Below are positions 24,500-32,898 of a stretch of DNA of 64,000 bases, in pieces. Position 1 is the stretch's first letter, and each line of letters opens with the position of its first letter. Origin of the DNA: Exiguobacterium mexicanum (GTDB lineage: Bacteria; Bacillota; Bacilli; Exiguobacteriales; Exiguobacteriaceae). The stretch covers positions 2,080,001 to 2,144,000 of the forward strand of contig NZ_CP040676.1 of NCBI RefSeq assembly GCF_005960665.1, read 5' to 3'. Under the pieces are notes generated by a model. It made no database searches and was not told where the DNA came from. It saw only the letters and a program-made list of their open reading frames with translations. The translations under genes and the position numbers were made by a program.

Positions 24500-26224
24500 T
24501 TACTCCGACTCTCCTTGTCGAACGTATTGTTCATAATACCAACCGCGTCGTTCCATCAGTTGGTCGTGCGTGCCCCGCTCTGTGACACGACCGTCTTGTA
24601 ACACGATAATCTGGTCGGCGTGGGCGACAGCGGACAGGCGGTGCGCGACGATGAACGTCGTCTGTTCGGCCCGGCTCGTCCGGACCGAATCGATGATGCG
24701 CGCTTCCGTCTTGGCGTCGACCGCTGAAAGCGAATCGTCGAGCAAGAGGATCTCTGGGTCTTTCAAGAGAGCGCGGGCAATCGAGAGCCGTTGTTTCTGG
24801 CCACCCGAGAGCATGACCCCTTGTTCCCCGACGACCGTGTCGAGACCGTTCTCTAAATGCTCGATATCGGTATCGAACGCCGCAAGTCGAATCGCCGTTT
24901 CAAGGTCTTGTTCCGTCACATCGTTTGAGCCGAACAAGATGTTGTCGCGGACCGTCTTCGAGAACAGCAAGTGTTCTTGCGAGACGTAACCGCTCCAACC
25001 GCGTACCGTATCGAGTTTGATGTCGTGAATCGGGACCCCGTTAACGAGTAGCGAGTCGTCAATCGGATATTCTCGGAGCAATTGACGCAATAGCGTCGTT
25101 TTGCCGGCCCCGGTCGGTCCGACGACCCCAATCGTCTCCCCACGTGACACGTGCAAGACGATGTCTTCGAGCGAGGCACGGGTCGCCCCTGGATATTGGA
25201 ACGACAAGGACTTGAACGTGATTTTCTCCGGGACATCGATGTCGACCGTACCGGTCGAGACGACGTCCGGTGTCTCGTTCATCGTCGCCTCGATTCGTTC
25301 GAGGCTGGCCGTTCCCCGTTGCACGACGTTAATCAGTTCTCCGAACGCGTACATCGGCCAAATGAGCATCCCGAGATAGATGTTGAACGAGACGAGCTGT
25401 CCGAGTGTGATGTCGTTCGTGAACACGAGATACGTGCCGAACGACAAACCGATCAAATAGCTCAAGCCGACAAGCAGTTTAATGACCGGTTCGAACAAGA
25501 CGTCGATTTTCGCGACGTGCATGTTTTTCGCCATCACGTCGTCGGTGATCGTGTCGAATTTCTTCGTGTCCGCCTCTTCTTGGACGAACGAACGGACGAC
25601 CCGAAGGCCTGAAATCGATTCGACGACTTGGTCGTTCATCACGCCGAACGCGTCCTGTGCCGCTGTGAAGCGAGCATGGATTTGGCGTCCGAGCTTATTC
25701 ATCGACCAGGCGAGGAGCGGCATCGGTAGGAGTGCCGCGAGCGTCAACTTCCAATCGATGAACACGCCCATGATTGTGAGGGCGATGAGCGTCATATTGA
25801 ACGAGTCGACGAGCGTCATGACGCCGAACCCGGCCGTCCGTTCCACCGCTTTCAAATCGTTCGTCGCGAGCGCCATCAAATCCCCGGTGCGGTGCTGTTG
25901 ATAGAAGCGCGGTGTCTGCCGGAGCAAGTGGCCGAAGAAACGGGCCCGCAATTTTTTCTCGAGCAGGAACGCCGTCCCAAACAGACGGGCGATCCATACA
26001 TACGAAAGGACGTATGATAAAACCATGATACTGAGCAATGATCCGACGATCATGACGAGACGTTCCGTCGTCAAGCTCCCTTCGCGGATGGCGTCAATCG
26101 CCTGCCCGATAATCCATGGCGGCAGCATATCGACGACGCCGGTGATGATGAGCAGGATGATGGCGACGATATACGTCCGCTTCTGTCTTTTAATAAACCA
26201 ATCTAATTGTTTAATCAGTTTCAT
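24500..26224 (-). CDS. bmrC: Heterodimeric ABC multidrug exporter subunit, BmrC/YheI type
   Basis: A 574-residue half-exporter with six transmembrane helices (to about residue 305). The NBD has Walker A GPTGAGKTT and a canonical signature LSGGQKQRLS. Walker B is ILLLDDSLSAVD, with aspartate in place of the catalytic glutamate: the degenerate site expected for the BmrC side of a heterodimer. ATG 26224 follows GGAAGGGGGA. It lies 22 bases upstream of bmrD and behind a leader peptide and attenuator, so expression is probably induced by translation inhibitors. Confidence 0.85.
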   Translation of the reverse strand: MKLIKQLDWFIKRQKRTYIVAIILLIITGVVDMLPPWIIGQAIDAIREGSLTTERLVMIVGSLLSIMVLSYVLSYVWIARLFGTAFLLEKKLRARFFGHLLRQTPRFYQQHRTGDLMALATNDLKAVERTAGFGVMTLVDSFNMTLIALTIMGVFIDWKLTLAALLPMPLLAWSMNKLGRQIHARFTAAQDAFGVMNDQVVESISGLRVVRSFVQEEADTKKFDTITDDVMAKNMHVAKIDVLFEPVIKLLVGLSYLIGLSFGTYLVFTNDITLGQLVSFNIYLGMLIWPMYAFGELINVVQRGTASLERIEATMNETPDVVSTGTVDIDVPEKITFKSLSFQYPGATRASLEDIVLHVSRGETIGVVGPTGAGKTTLLRQLLREYPIDDSLLVNGVPIHDIKLDTVRGWSGYVSQEHLLFSKTVRDNILFGSNDVTEQDLETAIRLAAFDTDIEHLENGLDTVVGEQGVMLSGGQKQRLSIARALLKDPEILLLDDSLSAVDAKTEARIIDSVRTSRAEQTTFIVAHRLSAVAHADQIIVLQDGRVTERGTHDQLMERRGWYYEQYVRQGESE

Positions 26225-26258
26225 GACTGATTCCCCCTTCCGTCCTTTCCGCGCACGC

Positions 26259-26307
26259 AAAAAAAGCGCACGTCACCTGATTGTGCAACCAATCGGATGA
26301 AGTACGC
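26259..26307 (-). terminator. Attenuator terminator in the bmrCD leader
   Basis: On the minus strand an 18-base stem with two mismatches (arms at 26307-26290 and 26283-26266, loop GTTGCA) is followed by seven Ts. It lies between the leader peptide and bmrC and would stop transcription before the exporter genes unless disrupted. The 5' arm GTACTTCATC is exactly complementary to bases around the leader start codon (26439-26430 on the minus strand), which gives a mutually exclusive antiterminator pairing. Confidence 0.75.
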
Positions 26308-26369
26308 TTCTGAGTCTTCAGTCTTTTGCATGGTCAGGGAAAGGACACTACCCCTATCCAGCTGCCAAA

Positions 26370-26441
26370 TTACGCAGTCAAATACGAGTAGCCATATGAT
26401 GTTGTGTGTGTGCGTTGTAGTGTTGGGATGTACTTCATCAT
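26370..26441 (-). CDS. Leader peptide of the bmrCD operon (BmrB-like)
   Basis: A 23-codon open frame starting MMKYIPTLQR and ending SYLTA, with AGAGGAG five bases before ATG 26441 and a promoter 40 bases further up. It is followed by the attenuator at 26259-26307 and then bmrC. In B. subtilis bmrCD is governed by translation of the bmrB leader with ribosome-mediated attenuation; the arrangement here is the same although this peptide is shorter. The peptide is rich in Thr and Tyr. It probably serves as a sensor of ribosome stalling rather than as a protein. Confidence 0.7.
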   Translation of the reverse strand: MMKYIPTLQRTHTTSYGYSYLTA

Positions 26442-26480
26442 GCTGGCTCCTCTCTGTTCATAGTTTGAAAATCTACTAAA

Positions 26481-26510
26481 ACCTTAGCAGACTGTTCAGA
26501 AAATTGTCAA
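26481..26510 (-). promoter_or_regulatory. Promoter of the leader peptide-bmrCD transcript
   Basis: On the minus strand a perfect -35 TTGACA (26510-26505), an 18-base spacer and TAAGGT (26486-26481) preceded by TGC (extended -10). Confidence 0.65.
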
Positions 26511-26539
26511 TATTATTGTCGTAAATAATTTGTAACTTT

Positions 26540-28177
26540 TTACAAGAAGAATGCAGCGAGCATTAAACCGACAAGACCGGTCGCCGTCACGTAGTAAATC
26601 ATCGGCATGAGCGTATAGCGGATGATCGTTCCTTCTTTCCCAAGAAGACCTGCGACCGAGGCGACCGCGACGACGTTCAAGACACAAATCATGTTACCGG
26701 CGTTGGCTCCTGCCATCTGCATCGATAACGCGAGCGTCTCGTTCAAACCAACGGATTCGGCAACATTCGTCGTCAAACTTGAGAACATCATGTTTGAGAA
26801 CGTGGCCGATCCGGAAACGAAGGCGCCGAGCGCCCCAATCCATGGTGCGACGAGCGGCCAGACACCGCCGAACGTATCGGCTGCAGCCGTGGCGAGTTCG
26901 ACCGGCATCGAAGCCAGGCCAGCTCCACCATTTTCTGAGTGAATGAAGATTCGAACCATCGGCACTGACGCAGCGAGCGTGATGGCCGTCCCGACGACAC
27001 CGAGCGTCGTCGCTTTAAAGACCGAAGTCACTTGTGACCAACTCATGTTGTGGAGGAAGAATGTCGCAATCATCGTCAAGATGAACATGAACCCTGGCGA
27101 ATAGAACGGTTCCCACGACGTCGAGATTCCTTCGACCCCGATGATGTTTGGCAAGTCAATGCGGACGCTACGTGCCAATTCATTCAAGAATGGCACGGTC
27201 CGTGTCAACACGAGGAAAATCGTCAAAATCAAATATGGCGCCCACGCCTTCCACTGCGGAAGTTCACGTTTGCCTTTACCGACAGACGGCTTCTCAAGCG
27301 GCTGCTCGATCTCATCGGCATAACCGTCGAACGTCCACACCCGTTTTGGCATGAGGATCCCTTTGCGTGCCATTGTGACGAGGATGACGAGACCCGTCAA
27401 CCCGCCGAGCATGCCCCCGAATTCAAATCCGAGGATGAGTGTCCAAATGTAGGCCGGGATACTGTAAACGAGTGCTGCGATAATGGCAATCGGGAACACT
27501 TCGAGCGCCGGCTTGATTGACTTCTCTTTGCTGAAGAATCGAGTCAGCATCAAAATCAAGATAAACGGAATCAACAAACCGACGAACATGTCGATGAGTA
27601 CCGTCTGTAAGACGACGCTTGTCAAAAACTCGATCGTTTCCGGTTGATTGACGTCAAGCGACAGCCCGTTCCCAATTCCGATTAAAGCTGGTGTGCCGAC
27701 CGCACCGAACGTGACCGCCGAGACGTCGGCCGATAAAGCGATGACGACCGCTGCAATCGGCGGGAAGCCGAGGGCGATCAAAAGGGGCGCCGCAACCGTA
27801 GCTGGTGTCCCGAAGCCCGAAGCACCTTCGATGAATGAGACGAACAACCAGCCGACAATGAGCACTTGAATCCGGGGATCCGGTGTGATGTTAACGAATC
27901 CAGAGCGAATCGCGTTCATACCGCCGCCCTCTTTCATCGTATTCATCATCCCAATCGCACCGTACACAATCCAGACCGTCGTGACGGCGATCACGAGTCC
28001 TTGTAACGTCGCCGCCATAATCCGTGTCGCATCGAGTTGCCAGACGAAGAACGCCAGTCCTGCCGTCAATACGAGCGAGAGCGGCATCGCGACCGACGCC
28101 GGTAAACGCATAATGACCAATAATACGAGCACTGCCACAATCGGCATGAGTGCTGTAATCCATTCAAAAATCGTCAA
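26540..28177 (-). CDS. lldP: L-lactate permease
   Basis: A 545-residue polytopic protein of the lactate permease family with about thirteen hydrophobic segments. Typical stretches are [20 protein letters not shown] and [12 protein letters not shown]. It carries out lactate:H+ symport (also glycolate) across the cytoplasmic membrane. The start is TTG 28177 with AAAGGTGG seven bases upstream. No lactate-utilisation genes (lutABC or lctE) are adjacent. It stands as a single gene between the bmr promoter region and recX. Confidence 0.9.
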   Translation of the reverse strand: MTIFEWITALMPIVAVLVLLVIMRLPASVAMPLSLVLTAGLAFFVWQLDATRIMAATLQGLVIAVTTVWIVYGAIGMMNTMKEGGGMNAIRSGFVNITPDPRIQVLIVGWLFVSFIEGASGFGTPATVAAPLLIALGFPPIAAVVIALSADVSAVTFGAVGTPALIGIGNGLSLDVNQPETIEFLTSVVLQTVLIDMFVGLLIPFILILMLTRFFSKEKSIKPALEVFPIAIIAALVYSIPAYIWTLILGFEFGGMLGGLTGLVILVTMARKGILMPKRVWTFDGYADEIEQPLEKPSVGKGKRELPQWKAWAPYLILTIFLVLTRTVPFLNELARSVRIDLPNIIGVEGISTSWEPFYSPGFMFILTMIATFFLHNMSWSQVTSVFKATTLGVVGTAITLAASVPMVRIFIHSENGGAGLASMPVELATAAADTFGGVWPLVAPWIGALGAFVSGSATFSNMMFSSLTTNVAESVGLNETLALSMQMAGANAGNMICVLNVVAVASVAGLLGKEGTIIRYTLMPMIYYVTATGLVGLMLAAFFL

Positions 28178-28226
28178 TGTAGACCCACCTTTTCAGATTT
28201 TTCCCCTACCGTAAATGAATCTCCCG

Positions 28227-29039
28227 TTATGACTCTTGTTCAGCGAGTCGATCTAAAGCCCGATCAATCACCTCATATGGAAAACCTTTGCGTCGAAGCT
28301 GCATCTTCATCCGCTGTTTCCGCTCATATGGGGCATATCCACTGAACTTCCGATTTAATTTTTCCGCCTGTGTCAAACAAGCCGAAAGTTCAACGTCCTC
28401 ATCCTCGTTCTCCCAAAACGTGAGAATCGCCTCTGAAATGATATCAAACGTAAATCCCCTTTGCATTAGGGTTTGTTGAATTCTTTGTTGCACTTCTGTG
28501 GCAGAACGGCGATTTGTTTCCATTTGTTTCCTATTTACGAATTTTCCGGCCTTTTCAAGCTGGTCTTCGTGCGAAATTGCGCCGATGACTTCTTCAATGA
28601 TGTCCGCGTCGATTCGGAGCTGGGTGAGTTCTCGTTTAATTTTGACCGGTCCGCTCGGACTCGTATTGAACTTCGTCTGGGTGTAGGCTTTGGCAAATTC
28701 AGCATCGTTCAAGTAGCGCTGTTCGATTAATCGCTCGATGACGCGCTTGATGGCTGCCTCATCTATCTCTTTCTTCACGAGGTAGTCACGCACCTCTGAA
28801 ACGGCACGCATTCGGTACGATAAATAATTGACGGCCGCTTTATATGCTTTTTGTTCTTCTTCGGCTTGAAGGACGTCACGGACGAAGTCGTCTTCGAGCT
28901 CCATCCCTTTCGTCAATTCATATTTGATGAAGACGTCGAGGTCGATGGCGAACGCAAACTCCTCACGCCCGTCCTTCTCGACGTACACGTTGAGCCGGTC
29001 TTTATTTTTCTTCTGGGTCGTAAACTTGGCAATTTTCAC
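28227..29039 (-). CDS. recX: RecA modulator RecX
   Basis: A 270-residue RecX (YfhG) made of repeated three-helix motifs (for example LSYRMRAVSEVRDYLVKK, VIERLIEQRYLNDAEFAKAY). It binds RecA filaments and limits recombination and the SOS response. The start is GTG 29039 behind GGAGGG. Length fits the long Bacillus form. It is divergent from yfhF, as in B. subtilis. Confidence 0.93.
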   Translation of the reverse strand: MKIAKFTTQKKNKDRLNVYVEKDGREEFAFAIDLDVFIKYELTKGMELEDDFVRDVLQAEEEQKAYKAAVNYLSYRMRAVSEVRDYLVKKEIDEAAIKRVIERLIEQRYLNDAEFAKAYTQTKFNTSPSGPVKIKRELTQLRIDADIIEEVIGAISHEDQLEKAGKFVNRKQMETNRRSATEVQQRIQQTLMQRGFTFDIISEAILTFWENEDEDVELSACLTQAEKLNRKFSGYAPYERKQRMKMQLRRKGFPYEVIDRALDRLAEQES

Positions 29040-29197
29040 GAAATCCCTCCATTTCCTGCTTCTAACATATCACGTTCCCCTTTCGAGCAGGATTTTTGAT
29101 AAGTTAGAAGAAAGGGTATTCACAATACGAACGGTCCGCTTTCTTTATGGAACTCATACCCGTTTTGAAATCGCTTCAATATACTGGAGGGAGACTT

Positions 29198-30106
29198 ATG
29201 AAAATTGCAATCACCGGCGGAACCGGACTAATCGGTCGCCCGCTCGTCCGCGCGCTCGCCGAGGTCGGACATCAAGTCGTCGTATTGACGCGCCGCCCGC
29301 GCCCACGACAAGGAGGGATCTCGTTCGTTGAATGGTTGACGCCTGACAGCCATCCTGAGTCCGAGTTGCAAGACGTCGACGCCTTCATCCATTTGGCTGG
29401 CGCCTCCATCAACGATGGACGCTGGACACATAAACAGAAACAAGCCATTCTTCAAAGCCGAATCGACGGGACGAAAGAAGTCGTTCGGATCATTAAAAAT
29501 ATGAAACGCAAGCCGAGCGTCGTCATCAGCGGATCCGCCATCGGGATTTACGGGGAAGACCGTTCCATCACGTATTCCGAAGCGACCCCACTCCCGGACC
29601 GGACCAACTTCTTAGGAAACGTCTGTGTGTTGTGGGAGAAAGAGGCGGCCCCGATCAAAGACATGGGAATTCGCCTCGTCACGATGCGGACCGGTGTTGT
29701 CTTATCGAATGACGGCGGTGCCTTCCCGCTCATGAAACTGCCGTACACGCTCGGTGTCGGAGGACGGCTCGGCTCAGGACAGCAATGGGTACCATGGATT
29801 CATTTGGACGACCTCGTTCGCCTGTTTGTCCATATCATCGAGACGACTTCCATCGAAGGCCCCGTCAACGGCACGGCACCGACGCCTGTCACGATGAATG
29901 AGTTTGGAAAAACGCTCGGACGTGTGATGCATCGCCCGCATTGGGCACCTGCCCCAGCACCGCTCCTCAAGCTCGCGCTCGGAGAGAAGAGTGTCATCGT
30001 CCTTGAAGGGGCGAAAGTCGTCCCGACGAAAGCACTCAATCACGGTTTCCGCTTCCGTTACGAAACGTTAGAACCCGCTTTGAAACAACTACTTCATTTG
30101 ATTTGA
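29198..30106 (+). CDS. yfhF: YfhF-type NAD(P)-dependent epimerase (TIGR01777)
   Basis: A 302-residue atypical short-chain dehydrogenase. It has the Rossmann dinucleotide motif TGGTGLIG (residues 7-14), the family stretch IHLAGASINDGRWT, and a C-terminal DUF1731-like domain after about residue 245. The start is ATG 29198 behind GGAGGG; an upstream in-frame ATG has no ribosome site. Its substrate is unknown. It is 13 bases upstream of the amidohydrolase gene, probably one transcript. Confidence 0.88.
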   Translation: MKIAITGGTGLIGRPLVRALAEVGHQVVVLTRRPRPRQGGISFVEWLTPDSHPESELQDVDAFIHLAGASINDGRWTHKQKQAILQSRIDGTKEVVRIIKNMKRKPSVVISGSAIGIYGEDRSITYSEATPLPDRTNFLGNVCVLWEKEAAPIKDMGIRLVTMRTGVVLSNDGGAFPLMKLPYTLGVGGRLGSGQQWVPWIHLDDLVRLFVHIIETTSIEGPVNGTAPTPVTMNEFGKTLGRVMHRPHWAPAPAPLLKLALGEKSVIVLEGAKVVPTKALNHGFRFRYETLEPALKQLLHLI

Positions 30107-30119
30107 AAGGAGCTAGCAC

Positions 30120-31271
30120 GTGAGTAATTTGTTAATTCGTAACGCCCACATTTATCCGATCACCGCCCCACATTTTTACGGAGATTTGCGCGTCAAAGAC
30201 GGCAAAATCATCGAGATGGCAGACTTACTGGACCCGCTCGACGGAGAAACGGTCATCGAAGCCGAAGGCAACTTCTTATTCCCAGGGTTTATCGATGCCC
30301 ATACCCACCTCGGACTGTATGACGAAGGGACAGGTTCAGTCGGGAACGATGCAAACGAGACCGTCGAGGCGATGACGCCGCACGCTCGGGCCATCGACGG
30401 CGTCTATCCGCTCGATGAAGGGTTTCAAGAGGCGCTCATGGCCGGAGTCACTGCCGTTCAAGTCATGCCCGGCAGTATGAACGTCATCGGCGGGGTGACG
30501 AGTGTCATTAAAACGCACGGCCGCTTCATCGAGGACATGGTACTTCGGCGTTATGCCGGTCTCAAGCTCGCCCTCGGGGAGAACCCGAAGCGTGTCCACA
30601 GTATGGGGAGATCCGGTGAGTTGACCCGCATGGGGATCATGGGATTATTGCGTGAAGCGTTCCGGACCGTCGACTCGACGAAGACGATCGGCACGTTCGG
30701 CAGCCAGATGATTCAACTCGCCCTCGACCGCAAGATGCCAATCCGGGTCCACGCCCACCGCGCCGACGATATTTTATCGGTCGTCCGCTTCGCGCAAGAG
30801 TTCGACCTCGATTATCGGATCGAGCACTGTACGGAAGGACATCTCGTCGCTGAAAAGTTACGCGAACTCGGTATCAAACATGTCACCGTCGGTCCGACGT
30901 TCACACGTAAATCGAAAATTGAGCTCCAGAACAAAACATGGGAGACGTACCGAATTTTACATGAACACGATATGATCGTCTCGATCACGACGGACCATCC
31001 TTATACGCCCGTTCAATATTTAAATCTTTGCGCCGGTCTTGCTGCCCGCGAAGGACTTCCGGTCGACGTCGCACTCCGCGCCATCACGATCCATCCGGCC
31101 GAATCGCTTGGAGTAGACGACCGCATCGGCTCGCTCGAAATCGGCAAAGATGCCGACCTTGTCCTTTGGAGTCACTTCCCGCTCGACTACATGTCAAAGC
31201 CGATTATGACCATCGTCGATGGCCACATCGTTTACTCGACGAGCCGATCGAAAACACATCATGAGATGTGA
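30120..31271 (+). CDS. Amidohydrolase-superfamily enzyme
   Basis: A 383-residue metal-dependent hydrolase of the imidazolonepropionase/dihydroorotase type. Metal ligands are seen as DAHTHLG (residues about 60-66), HAHRADD, the EHC and the aspartate of TTDHP. The C-terminal beta part with GSLEIGKDADLVLW completes the composite domain. The start is GTG 30120 behind AAAGGAG. It follows yfhF closely. The substrate (a cyclic amide or a peptide-derived compound) is not deducible. Confidence 0.82.
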   Translation: MSNLLIRNAHIYPITAPHFYGDLRVKDGKIIEMADLLDPLDGETVIEAEGNFLFPGFIDAHTHLGLYDEGTGSVGNDANETVEAMTPHARAIDGVYPLDEGFQEALMAGVTAVQVMPGSMNVIGGVTSVIKTHGRFIEDMVLRRYAGLKLALGENPKRVHSMGRSGELTRMGIMGLLREAFRTVDSTKTIGTFGSQMIQLALDRKMPIRVHAHRADDILSVVRFAQEFDLDYRIEHCTEGHLVAEKLRELGIKHVTVGPTFTRKSKIELQNKTWETYRILHEHDMIVSITTDHPYTPVQYLNLCAGLAAREGLPVDVALRAITIHPAESLGVDDRIGSLEIGKDADLVLWSHFPLDYMSKPIMTIVDGHIVYSTSRSKTHHEM

Positions 31272-31332
31272 GTGAGGCCAGTCGTGAAAGCGCTCTTATT
31301 ATTTTTTTGTGAAGTTGCATTTTATTTACTTG

Positions 31333-31472
31333 CTTTTTCAAAAAAACTATATAAAATAATCTTGTAACTTCATAAAAGGGAGCAGCCAAGGCAAGTTCGA
31401 ACAACGAAGCCAGAAGTATGCTTTCGTTACAACTATTCTTCAGCGGTCTGAAATAGGAGGAGGAATGTAAAG
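31333..31472 (+). promoter_or_regulatory. Promoter and structured 5' leader of the acetyltransferase gene
   Basis: Within this 201-base gap a promoter candidate is TTGCTT-N16-TAAAAT (about 31333-31360). The transcript would then carry two hairpins: AACGAAGC/GCTTTCGTT (31403-31428) and CTATT..TCAG-cggt-CTGA-AATAG (31433-31456). The second ends where the ribosome site GGAGGAGG begins. A cre-like sequence TGAAAGCGCTCTTA (one mismatch) lies at 31285-31298. Confidence 0.4.
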
Positions 31473-32039
31473 GTGCTCAAATTTCGTGAGCTTACCGACT
31501 GCGCGGAGTTGTTCGAACTGATGCAACACCCAGATGTCTTTCCGTATGTCCGTCAAAAGACGGTCCACTTTGACGAGTTTTTATTTAGCACGAAGCAAAT
31601 CATCGAGCTAGAAGAGCAAGGAAACATCATCTCACGTACCATCACGAACGAGTTCGGTACCCCGATTGGGACGATCAGCTTGTTCGATGTGGAATCGGGC
31701 TATGGATTCCTCGGGACGTGGCTTGGCAAACCGTATCACGGCAAAGGTTACAATCAAGTCGCGAAAGAAGCGTTCTTCTCTGAACTTTTCTTCGAGCTTG
31801 ACATAGAAAGTGTATTTTTAAAAATCCGTCAATCGAATGAGCGTTCGATCGCGGCGGCTGAGAAACTACCGTACGCTTTCTGCGCTAACGAGATCCGGTC
31901 TGAACTATTGACTGAAATCAACCAAGGGGACGTCGAATATGTCTTGTATGAAGTGTCGAAGTCGAGTTTCCAACTCTACTTGCACTCACTCCATGCGCCT
32001 GAATTCGACCATACCTATGAAGCACAGCTCGAAGCGTAA
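31473..32039 (+). CDS. GNAT-family N-acetyltransferase
   Basis: A 188-residue protein with the RimJ/RimL-type GNAT fold: strand GTPIGTISLFD, then the acetyl-CoA loop GTWLGKPYHGKGYNQVAKEAF (split around the GKGYN pyrophosphate loop), and a typical SNERSIAAAEKL helix. The start is GTG 31473, nine bases after GGAGGAGG. The last 30 residues extend beyond the common domain. The substrate is unknown: antibiotics, protein N-termini or small amines are possible. Preceded by a structured leader. Confidence 0.78.
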   Translation: MLKFRELTDCAELFELMQHPDVFPYVRQKTVHFDEFLFSTKQIIELEEQGNIISRTITNEFGTPIGTISLFDVESGYGFLGTWLGKPYHGKGYNQVAKEAFFSELFFELDIESVFLKIRQSNERSIAAAEKLPYAFCANEIRSELLTEINQGDVEYVLYEVSKSSFQLYLHSLHAPEFDHTYEAQLEA

Positions 32040-32040
32040 G

Positions 32041-32068
32041 CCAATTCTGACAAAGAATTGGCTTTTTT
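32041..32068 (+). terminator. Terminator after the acetyltransferase gene
   Basis: CCAATTCT-gacaa-AGAATTGG followed by CTTTTTT, one base past the stop codon. Confidence 0.92.
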
Positions 32069-32208
32069 GTGGCGTTTTTGTGTGGATTTCATGAGGACAA
32101 CTTTACGGCAATGAATATTTCTGTTCTAATTCGGAGAGATAGGTATGATAGAGGTATGAGGGAATTATCACACAGCCTCGTTAACCGTTTTGTAAAGGAG
32201 AATGCCCA

Positions 32209-32898
32209 ATGTCAGAACCAACGTTTCGCGTCTTAGTGACCGATGATGAAGAACAAATGCGGGATTTACTCGTTTCGAATTTAGAGAAGGAAGGATATGA
32301 GACCGTCACAGCCACGAACGGCCTCGAGGCAATCGACTTATTGAAAGAACAGTCGTTCCACCTCGTCCTGCTCGACGTGATGATGCCTGAACTCGACGGC
32401 CTCACGGCGTGCATGCGCATCCGCGAGTTCTCGAACGTCCCGATTATCATGCTCACGGCCCGGTCAGAAGAACTCGATCGCATCCATGGCTTGAAGATCG
32501 GCGCGGATGACTATATCACGAAGCCGTTCAGTCCGCGCGAGCTGCTTGCCCGCATCGAAGCAACGCTTCGTCGGACGCATAACTTCTCGAAAGAACAAGA
32601 AGCGACGTTCGATACCGGAGTCTTGTCCATCGATATCGATGGCCGTGCGGTCAGCGTGAAAGGCAAAACGGTCAACTTGACCCGCAAAGAGTTCGATTTG
32701 CTCTACTTGTTCATCACGAATGAAGAGAAAGTATTCTCACGTGAACAGTTGCTCGATCAAATTTGGGGCACCGAGTACCACGGTAACCTTCGGACGGTCG
32801 ACACGCATATCAAGACGCTTCGCCTCAAGCTCGGTGAAGCAGGTGGCTACATTCAAACCGTCTGGGGGATCGGCTACAAGTTCGAGGCGACCGTATGA
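32209..32898 (+). CDS. OmpR-family response regulator
   Basis: A 229-residue regulator. The receiver domain has acidic residues DDEE, the phospho-acceptor D56 (LLDVMMPELDG) and the switch lysine in TKPF. The winged-helix DNA-binding domain spans about residues 130-226 (VNLTRKEFDLL, RTVDTHIKTLRLKL). AAAGGAG lies eight bases before the ATG. It overlaps the histidine kinase gene by four bases (ATGA). Its targets are unknown; no adjacent transporter hints at them. Confidence 0.92.
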   Translation: MSEPTFRVLVTDDEEQMRDLLVSNLEKEGYETVTATNGLEAIDLLKEQSFHLVLLDVMMPELDGLTACMRIREFSNVPIIMLTARSEELDRIHGLKIGADDYITKPFSPRELLARIEATLRRTHNFSKEQEATFDTGVLSIDIDGRAVSVKGKTVNLTRKEFDLLYLFITNEEKVFSREQLLDQIWGTEYHGNLRTVDTHIKTLRLKLGEAGGYIQTVWGIGYKFEATV

